A stretch of 5,161 nt of DNA, taken from positions 1 through 5,161 of the forward strand of contig CALMMH010001013.1 in NCBI GenBank assembly GCA_937868145.1, in the 5' to 3' direction. The notes below the pieces were generated by a model. The model did no database searches, was not told the DNA's origin, and saw only the letters and a program-made list of their open reading frames with translations. Below are positions 1-5,161 of this stretch, piece after piece; position 1 is the first letter of the stretch, and each line of letters opens with the position of its first letter. The DNA comes from an uncultured Phycisphaerales bacterium (GTDB lineage: Bacteria; Planctomycetota; Phycisphaerae; Sedimentisphaerales; Anaerobacaceae). Made by a program: the position numbers and the translations under genes.

Positions 1-7
1 TCAATAT

Positions 8-12
8 CTCCT
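8..12 (-). promoter_or_regulatory. Probable Shine-Dalgarno site (AGGAG) of a gene starting beyond the left edge
   Basis: The minus strand reads AGGAG at 12-8, overlapping the TAG stop (13-11) of the last permease. Six or seven bases then remain before the window ends, so a start codon at or just past the edge would have normal spacing. This predicts that the transcription unit continues with a tightly coupled next gene. The start codon itself is not in the window. Confidence 0.45.
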
Positions 13-2395
13 AGTCATGTCTTAACGCCACCATGGGATCGACTCTCGCCGCCCGGCGGGCCGGGACATAGCTGGCCGCCAAAGCCACAGCGACCAGGAG
101 CACGGTCATGCCGGCGAACGTCAGCGGATCCGTGGGACTGACCTTGTACAGAAAACTGGACAGGACTCGGGTCACGGCCAAGGCTCCCGCCAATCCCAGG
201 AAGACGCCGATCGCCGCCAGTCTGAGCCCCTCTCTCAACACGGCCGTCAGAACCTTACGGCTTGTGGCGCCCAACGCCATGCGGACGCCGATCTCCCGCG
301 TCCGCTGGGCCACCGCGTAGGACACGACGCCGTAGAGACCGATGACGATCAGCAGCAGCGCGATGCCCGCAAAGACCGCCAGGAACGTCGTCGTGAATCG
401 TTCCTGGTTGATGCACTCGTTCATCCGCGCCCTGAACGTGCTCACGCTATGAAGTGGCAGCGTCGCGTCGATGCTCTTGAGAATCGCTCGGATCTGACCG
501 ATGACGAAGGTCCCGTCGCCCTGGGCGCGAACGACGACTTGGAGTTCGGAACTGGGGAACAGCGTGTCGAAGGGGAAGAACGCATGGTGCGGCTTGTCGA
601 TCTTGACATTGCCCTGCACGAGGTCCGCCGTCACGCCGATGACCTCGTACGACTTGCCGCAGCAGATGAGTTGCCGACCGATCGGATCGGAATCCGGCCA
701 GAACAGCCGGGCCAGGCTTTCCGTGATCACGACGACGCGAGCCTTCAGTTCGTGCTCGGCCAGTGAGATGTCGCGGCCTTTCCGCAGCGAGATTTGCAGC
801 GTCCTGAAATAGCCCTCACCGATGTTGTGCAGACAGGCTCGAATGGGTTTGCCGTCGGGGGCCGCCCACCCCTCCACGGACACCGGAGCGCTGCTCCCGC
901 GAGGGTCGCATGGCATGGAGGAATCCGACGACACGCCGCTAACCGACGGCAGCGCACTGAGCCGTCTCAGGAAGTCCCGACTGAACTGGCATCGCTGCTG
1001 CTCGTTCATCCGCCGCAGGCCGACCTCGAATGTGATCAGGCTTTCCGGGTTGAACCCGGCGTTCACCGCCGACAGCCGCATCATGCTGCGAACCATCAGC
1101 GAGGTTCCGACGGACAGAACCAGAGCCGCCGCGATCTGTCCCCCAATGATCACGTTGGAGAGCGAAGCGTGATGTCTTGACGTACCCCGCCGCTCCGTCA
1201 GAACGTGGCCCGCGGCCGATCGCTGTACGACCCAGAACGGAGCGACGCCGAGAGCCACTCCCACCAACAACGAAATCCCTACACCAAACAGCAACTCTCC
1301 GGGCCGAATGCAAACGGAGTCGGACAGGGGCACGAACTCCGCGATCCCAACGCGGAAGAGAGTCACCGTCCAGATTGCAGCGATCGATCCCGCGATTCCC
1401 CCTGCCAATGACAGTAAGATGCTCTCCGTAAGGCATTGGCGAAGCAGACGCATCTTGCCGGCGCCGAGGGCCCCGCGAATGGCCATTTCGCGTTCCCTCG
1501 ATGAGGCGCGGGTCAAACACAGGTTCGCCACGTTGGCGCAGACGATCAGCAGAATGAGTCCAACGATCGCTGAAAGCACCCAGAGCGTGGTTCGCACACC
1601 CCGGACGACCATGTCGCGAAGGCCGTGGACGAGCACGTCGCCCTCCGCGGTCCCGTGGGCCCGGGCCAACCGCCCATGCATCTCATTGAGCAGAGGCTGC
1701 GCCTGGTCCATGGAGAGGCCCGGCTTGAGGCGGCCCACGACACTGAGCCAGCAATTGTGCCGATTGGTCCACCATTCCTCATTCGCGGGACGCAGAACAG
1801 TCCAGATTTGGGCATCCCCGAGAGACTCGGGATAGCGGAAGCCAGGCGGCAGTATCCCCACGATCGTGTAGGTCTTATCCTGCATGGCAAGGGTCCGCCC
1901 CAGGACGTCCTTGTCCTGCCCCAGCCGACCTGCCCAGAACTCGCGGCTCACGACCGCCACCGGTTCACTGTCCGGCCGGCCGTCGGCTTCGACCAACGTC
2001 CGGCCCAGGTGAGCGGACGATCGCAGCACGGCGAAGAAGTTGGGCGAGACCATCGCGCCATTGATCTTGCTGGCGCCTTGGGCATCGACCAAGTCGAACT
2101 CGGCCCGCGTGTAGGCGGCAAACTCCTCAAACACCGGGTTCTGCTCGCGCCAGTCGAGAAAGTCCGGATACGAAAAGCCGGTCGTCCATCCCTGCTGCCT
2201 GCCGCGTTGCTGGACCACGACCAACCGATCCGGCTCCTCGAACGGCAAAGGTCGCAGTAGAACCGCGTTGACCACGCTGAACATGGCGATGTTGGCGCCG
2301 ATTCCGATCGCCAGCGTCAGCACGGCCACCGCCGTGAAGCCCGGACTCTTCGCCAACATTCGAACGCCGTACCGTACGTCTTGCCAAACACCCAT
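11..2395 (-). CDS. Duplicated orphan ABC-type permease (ADOP family, two MacB_PCD-FtsX modules), 794 aa
   Basis: This is a paralogue of the gene just upstream, with the same two-module membrane architecture. Numbering is from the ATG at 2395, chosen from the Shine-Dalgarno position and the paralogue alignment; the ATG at 2404 would add three residues. Membrane segments lie at about 20-44, 269-294, 323-348, 367-388, 413-434, 668-695, 724-745 and 758-779. The first extracytoplasmic domain spans about 45-268 and carries the family signatures IGIGANIAMFSVVNAVLLRPLPF and TIVGILPPGFRYP. The second spans about 435-667. Both coupling-type loops are present, REREMAIRGALGA (300-312) and AQRTREIGVRMALGA (696-710). 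The tail is YVPARRAARVDPMVALRHD, with a TAG stop. There is no ATPase motif. It is unusually rich in extracytoplasmic cysteines (C215, C362, C469, C496, C521, C661 and the adjacent pair C578-C579). The gap of about 31 bases to the upstream stop implies co-transcription. The substrate is unknown. Confidence 0.95.
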   Translation of the reverse strand: MGVWQDVRYGVRMLAKSPGFTAVAVLTLAIGIGANIAMFSVVNAVLLRPLPFEEPDRLVVVQQRGRQQGWTTGFSYPDFLDWREQNPVFEEFAAYTRAEFDLVDAQGASKINGAMVSPNFFAVLRSSAHLGRTLVEADGRPDSEPVAVVSREFWAGRLGQDKDVLGRTLAMQDKTYTIVGILPPGFRYPESLGDAQIWTVLRPANEEWWTNRHNCWLSVVGRLKPGLSMDQAQPLLNEMHGRLARAHGTAEGDVLVHGLRDMVVRGVRTTLWVLSAIVGLILLIVCANVANLCLTRASSREREMAIRGALGAGKMRLLRQCLTESILLSLAGGIAGSIAAIWTVTLFRVGIAEFVPLSDSVCIRPGELLFGVGISLLVGVALGVAPFWVVQRSAAGHVLTERRGTSRHHASLSNVIIGGQIAAALVLSVGTSLMVRSMMRLSAVNAGFNPESLITFEVGLRRMNEQQRCQFSRDFLRRLSALPSVSGVSSDSSMPCDPRGSSAPVSVEGWAAPDGKPIRACLHNIGEGYFRTLQISLRKGRDISLAEHELKARVVVITESLARLFWPDSDPIGRQLICCGKSYEVIGVTADLVQGNVKIDKPHHAFFPFDTLFPSSELQVVVRAQGDGTFVIGQIRAILKSIDATLPLHSVSTFRARMNECINQERFTTTFLAVFAGIALLLIVIGLYGVVSYAVAQRTREIGVRMALGATSRKVLTAVLREGLRLAAIGVFLGLAGALAVTRVLSSFLYKVSPTDPLTFAGMTVLLVAVALAASYVPARRAARVDPMVALRHD

Positions 2396-2403
2396 GCCAT
2401 TCA

Positions 2404-2409
2404 TCCTTC
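2404..2409 (-). promoter_or_regulatory. Shine-Dalgarno site (GAAGGA) that decides the start of the downstream permease
   Basis: On the minus strand GAAGGA occupies 2409-2404. It abuts and overlaps the first possible ATG (2404-2402), which leaves no usable spacing for it. The second in-frame ATG (2395-2393) lies 8 bases downstream, a normal distance. The protein from that second ATG begins MGVWQDVRYGVRML, which lines up closely with MTILWQDIRHGFQML of the upstream paralogue. Confidence 0.7.
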
Positions 2410-2426
2410 AAACATGGTCTCGTTTC

Positions 2427-4823
2427 TCATTCGCATCTCAGCGCCGTCATCGGATCGACCCTCATGGCGCGTCTGGCCGGGAGCCAGCAGGCGATCAGGG
2501 CTACGACCACCAACAAGACAGCCACGCCGGCAAAGGTCAGCGGATCGCGAGGAGTGACTCCAAACAGAAGGTGAGCCAGAACACGCGTGAGGGTAAACGC
2601 CCCGACGAGACCCACGATCACCCCCAGAACACCGAGCGTCAGCCCCTGCTTCATGACTTGGAGAAGCACGTCGCTCTGTTCTGCCCCTAACGCCATCCGA
2701 ATCCCAATCTCGCCAGTGCGCTGGCTGACCGAGTACGCCATGACTCCATAGAGCCCGATCGCGGCCAACAACACCGCGACGGCGGCGAAGAGCCCGACCA
2801 CCACCAACATGAAACGGCGATGGCCCGCGGCCTGAGCCACGAGTTGTTCCAGAGTACGAACGTTCGACACGGGCTGGTCAGGATCCACCTTCAGGATCTC
2901 GCTGCGAATGGTTTCCGCCAGAGCCAACGGCGGCACTTTCGTACGCACCACCAGGCTGCATGGGAAACCACTGAACGCCTGCGGCAGATAGATGTGCTCT
3001 CGCTCGTCCCTGTCCAACCCACGATGGCGAACGTTGCCGACAACGCCGACGATCCCCCAGAATTGGCCGTGGAATTGGACCCGCTGCCCGAGCGGATCTC
3101 CGTTCGGAAACACTTTGCCCGCGAGCGCCTCGTTTATGATCGCGACCCGCGGAACACTGGTGGAATCATCGCCCTCGGCGAAGAGCCGTCCACGCAACAA
3201 AGGGATGCCCATGGCCTCATGGAAATCCCCGGATATGAAATCGTAATCGGCAGAGATGTAATATGAGTCCTGATCCGGACTGCTTTCCGCCCGCACCGAA
3301 CTATCCGTCCAGCCGGCCATGGGCAGCGTGGTGGCGGCGCCGACGGCCTGCACTCCGGGCAACGATTCGAGACGCTGACCGATTTCTCTGAGGAAGATGG
3401 CACGTCGGTCACCCGCCGGATGGCTGTCGTCATCAAGGGAGATGTCCATGGCCAGCACACCTTGCGGATTGAATCCCGCAGGGACAGCTTGCAAATGGAA
3501 CAGCGTCTGCAGGAGCAGCCCTGCCCCCACCAGCAGCATCAACGCCAGGGCAATTTCCGCGACGATCAGTCCCCCACGAATGCGGCTGTCCGAATGGGCC
3601 CAACCGACGCGATGTCGCTCCTTGATCGCCTCGGTCAGGTTCAAGCCGGCCAGTCGCAGCGCCGGCGCCAGACCGAAGAGCACACCGGTGGCAACCGACA
3701 TCAACAGCGCGAATCCAAGCGCCGAAGAATCGACCCCAATCTCCTGCGTGCGAGGCAAGCTGTCCTCGGCCAACGCCGTGAAGAGGCGAACGCACCAGAC
3801 GGCCAACAACATCCCCAGAGCCCCGCCCATCAGCGACAGCAGCAGGCTCTCCGTCAGCAATTGCCGAATCACTCGCCAACGTCCCGCTCCCAGTGCGGCA
3901 CGGATGGCCATTTCCTTCCGGCGTTCGGCCATCCGAACCAACAACAAGCCGGCGACATTGGCGCACGCAATCAGAAGCACAAACCCCACCGCGCCGAACA
4001 ACACCCACAGTTGAGGTTGAATCGCCCCGGTGATCTCCTCGTGCATGGGCACGACGGTCACGCCCCAATCTTTCTTCCACGCGGGATACAGAGGTCTGAG
4101 CCGCTGCGTGATCACCGCCATTTCCGCGCGGGCCATTTCCAGCGTGCTCCCCGGCTTGAGCCGACCGATGACCCGCAGCCGATGATCGTTTCGGGATTGG
4201 TGCCATCCTTCGCTGCCCACCACGAACGGAATCAGAGCATCGCATTCGACCGGGAGCGACGGTTTGGCAGGCAGAATGCCGACCACCGAATAACTGTCGT
4301 CCCCCAGTCGGATCGAGCGTCCCACGAGGTTCGTCGCGCCGCCGAAGTGGCGCTGCCAGAGTTGATGCGTGAGAACGACCACCTTTTCCCGGCCGGGCCG
4401 ATCTTCGTCCGGCAGGAAGCCTCGTCCCACCAATGGCGACATACGCAGGATGTGGAGGTAACTGGCTGAAACCATTTGCACACAAAGCCGTTCCGGGCGG
4501 CCTTCGCCCGTGAGATTCAGTCCGACCCTGCGAATGACGGAGATGCTTTCCATCGTGGTGACCTGCTCTTTCCAGTCCGCGAACTGGGCGCAAGCGACGG
4601 AGTTCTTGTCTCGCCCCCTGCCTGAAGGATCCTCCCAGAGATAGACCAACTGCGAGGGTTGGTCATAAGGCAGCGCACGCAACAGCACGCCGTTCACGAT
4701 ACTGAAGATGGCAGTATTGGCTCCGATGCCCACCGTCAGCATGGCCACCACCGTGAGCGTAAAACGGGGGTTCTTCGCCAGCATCTGGAATCCATGTCGA
4801 ATGTCCTGCCACAGAATCGTCAT
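2427..4823 (-). CDS. Duplicated orphan ABC-type permease (ADOP family, two MacB_PCD-FtsX modules), 798 aa
   Basis: This is an integral inner-membrane protein with two consecutive MacB-like modules. Module 1 has a membrane segment at about 22-46, with the family signature VGIGANTAIFSIVNGVLLRALPY at 31-53. An extracytoplasmic MacB_PCD-type domain follows at about 47-270 (including GRGFLPDEDRPG at 133-144 and SVVGILP at 179-185). Membrane segments then lie at about 271-297, 325-350 and 366-391. The cytoplasmic loop RRKEMAIRAALGA (301-313) corresponds to the coupling loop that contacts the ATPase in MacB. Module 2 repeats this order: membrane segment 418-441, a second extracytoplasmic domain at about 442-670, and segments at about 671-698, 726-749 and 762-783, with the loop QRTGEIGIRMALGA at 701-714. 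The tail is LPARRAMRVDPMTALRCE. There is no Walker A, Walker B or ABC signature, and no ATPase gene adjoins. Length and architecture fit ADOP; the N-terminal 'permease prefix' extension of some relatives is absent. Family membership is well supported, but the substrate and role are unknown. An efflux or macrolide-export label would be over-annotation. Confidence 0.95.
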   Translation of the reverse strand: MTILWQDIRHGFQMLAKNPRFTLTVVAMLTVGIGANTAIFSIVNGVLLRALPYDQPSQLVYLWEDPSGRGRDKNSVACAQFADWKEQVTTMESISVIRRVGLNLTGEGRPERLCVQMVSASYLHILRMSPLVGRGFLPDEDRPGREKVVVLTHQLWQRHFGGATNLVGRSIRLGDDSYSVVGILPAKPSLPVECDALIPFVVGSEGWHQSRNDHRLRVIGRLKPGSTLEMARAEMAVITQRLRPLYPAWKKDWGVTVVPMHEEITGAIQPQLWVLFGAVGFVLLIACANVAGLLLVRMAERRKEMAIRAALGAGRWRVIRQLLTESLLLSLMGGALGMLLAVWCVRLFTALAEDSLPRTQEIGVDSSALGFALLMSVATGVLFGLAPALRLAGLNLTEAIKERHRVGWAHSDSRIRGGLIVAEIALALMLLVGAGLLLQTLFHLQAVPAGFNPQGVLAMDISLDDDSHPAGDRRAIFLREIGQRLESLPGVQAVGAATTLPMAGWTDSSVRAESSPDQDSYYISADYDFISGDFHEAMGIPLLRGRLFAEGDDSTSVPRVAIINEALAGKVFPNGDPLGQRVQFHGQFWGIVGVVGNVRHRGLDRDEREHIYLPQAFSGFPCSLVVRTKVPPLALAETIRSEILKVDPDQPVSNVRTLEQLVAQAAGHRRFMLVVVGLFAAVAVLLAAIGLYGVMAYSVSQRTGEIGIRMALGAEQSDVLLQVMKQGLTLGVLGVIVGLVGAFTLTRVLAHLLFGVTPRDPLTFAGVAVLLVVVALIACWLPARRAMRVDPMTALRCE

Positions 4824-4830
4824 TGCACAA

Positions 4831-4834
4831 CTCC
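4831..4834 (-). promoter_or_regulatory. Shine-Dalgarno site (GGAG) of the 798-aa permease
   Basis: On the minus strand GGAG lies 7 bases before the ATG at 4823-4821. This is ideal spacing and supports that start. The resulting N-terminus, MTILWQDIRHGFQMLAKNPRFT, matches the usual ADOP beginning, in which W-x-D-(I/V)-R precedes the first membrane segment. Confidence 0.75.
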
Positions 4835-4856
4835 AGTTCTCAATTCCCAGCCATTA

Positions 4857-4918
4857 GTTGACAGTCGTCCGTTGACGCTTTGTGGTCCCCCGGCTCCCGC
4901 CGTCGACTGTGAGCCAAC
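4857..4918. repeat. Imperfect inverted repeat in the intergenic spacer
   Basis: The spacer between the first two permease genes contains an exact 7-base inverted pair, ACAGTCG (4861-4867) and CGACTGT (4904-4910). It is extended by GTTG (4857-4860) against CAAC (4915-4918) after a 4-base bulge. GTTGAC also occurs as a direct repeat at 4857-4862 and 4871-4876, and a 7-base direct repeat CAATTCC flanks the block at 4841-4847 and 4918-4924. In the mRNA this would give an 11-pair stem with a loop of about 36 bases. No U-run follows on the coding strand, so it is not a normal intrinsic terminator. It could be an mRNA processing or stability element, or a relic of a small dispersed repeat. Apart from the ribosome binding site of the next gene, I see nothing else in this 104-bp gap and no convincing promoter. 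Confidence 0.5.
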
Positions 4919-4927
4919 AATTCCTTT

Positions 4928-5161
4928 TCATTCGCATCTCAGCGCCGCCATCGGATCGATCTTCGCTGCCCGCCGGGCGGGAACATAGCCGGCCAGGAGG
5001 GAGACTGACGCAAGCAGAACTATCGTGGCGATAATGCTCAGCGGATCCATTGGGCTGATGCCGTAGAAACCGGCGCGAATCAACCTCGCCAGGGCGATCG
5101 CCAGCAGAACCCCGATCAACAATCCCGCACATGTCGATGCGGCGCCTTGACGGAACACCAT
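4928..5161 (-). CDS. MacB/FtsX-type ABC transporter permease (ADOP-like), C-terminal part only
   Basis: This is the last 77 residues of an inner-membrane permease; the rest lies beyond the right edge. Two hydrophobic segments are visible, at about residues 8-28 and 41-61. They are separated by a short loop with GISPMDP, which aligns with GVTPRDP and KVSPTDP in the two complete paralogues downstream. The tail PARRAAKIDPMAALRCE is the typical FtsX-family cytoplasmic end, and the stop is TGA. The Met formed by the last three bases of the window aligns with an internal position of the complete proteins, within the region just before the penultimate membrane segment. It is therefore very probably not the real start. 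Inference: the intact gene is a third roughly 800-residue duplicated permease, heading the same transcription unit. A truncated remnant cannot be excluded without the flanking sequence. Like its neighbours, it shows no ATPase part. Confidence 0.88.
   Translation of the reverse strand: MVFRQGAASTCAGLLIGVLLAIALARLIRAGFYGISPMDPLSIIATIVLLASVSLLAGYVPARRAAKIDPMAALRCE

Noticed and set aside
1625..2260. A 211-codon plus-strand open frame antisense to the 794-aa permease
   Set aside because: Antisense shadow of a clear family member; no recognisable fold or motif.
3420..4469. A 349-codon open frame on the plus strand antisense to the same gene
   Set aside because: The composition is low in hydrophobics and rich in Q, R, H and P, as expected for an antisense shadow. 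There is no domain resemblance or independent evidence of expression.
3433..4593. A 386-codon open frame on the minus strand inside the 798-aa permease gene
   Set aside because: The product is rich in R, G, A and H with no membrane segments or recognisable domain. It lies wholly within a well-supported gene in another frame and is a shadow of GC-rich codon use.
2427..4823. Annotation as macrolide exporter MacB
   Set aside because: MacB has an N-terminal ATPase domain and a single four-helix permease module. This protein has two permease modules and no Walker or signature motifs, so the specific name is not supported.
4858..4886. A perfect TTGACA on the plus strand in the spacer, as a possible -35 box
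   Set aside because: At 17-base spacing the -10 position is TGTGGT, a poor match, and there is no plus-strand gene to serve. The hexamer is part of the inverted-repeat arm.
4857..4918. Intrinsic terminator between the first two permease genes
   Set aside because: The stem has a long loop of about 36 bases and no U-run follows it on the coding strand.
4854..5132. A 92-codon minus-strand open frame running across the end of the partial permease into the spacer
   Set aside because: It overlaps the clearly recognisable permease tail in another frame, and its sequence resembles no family I know.

Overview
The window is GC-rich bacterial DNA that codes entirely on the minus strand. It holds two complete and one partial copy of the same kind of gene: a large membrane protein of about 795-800 residues with two MacB/FtsX-type permease modules and no ATPase domain. 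This is the architecture of the ADOP family (duplicated orphan permease, first named from Acidobacteria, where it forms large paralogous sets). The family, the GC-rich codon use and the tandem arrangement suggest an acidobacterium or another soil-type phylum rich in these permeases (for example Planctomycetota or Verrucomicrobiota). The sequence alone does not fix the phylum.

In the direction of transcription (right to left), the layout is as follows. (1) At 5161-4928 is the last 77 residues of an upstream permease, cut by the window edge. (2) At 4927-4824 is a 104-bp gap with an imperfect inverted repeat and a Shine-Dalgarno site. (3) At 4823-2427 is a complete 798-residue permease. (4) A spacer of about 31 bp carries a Shine-Dalgarno site. 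(5) At 2395-11 is a second complete permease of 794 residues (797 if the upstream ATG is used). (6) The last 10 bases contain an AGGAG overlapping the stop codon of that gene, which suggests that yet another gene starts just outside the window.

The three genes look like successive tandem duplicates and probably form one transcription unit. Membrane segments, both cytoplasmic coupling loops (EMAIR.ALGA and EIG.RMALGA) and the C-terminal PARRA..(V/I)DPM.ALR motif are well kept. The extracytoplasmic domains have diverged much more, as expected if the paralogues share one mechanical core but recognise different partners or substrates. No ATP-binding subunit, regulator, RNA gene, mobile element or CRISPR array is visible. 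The function of the family is unknown. The main points of interest are the missing ATPase, the tandem array, the near-identical gene ends and the structured spacer.
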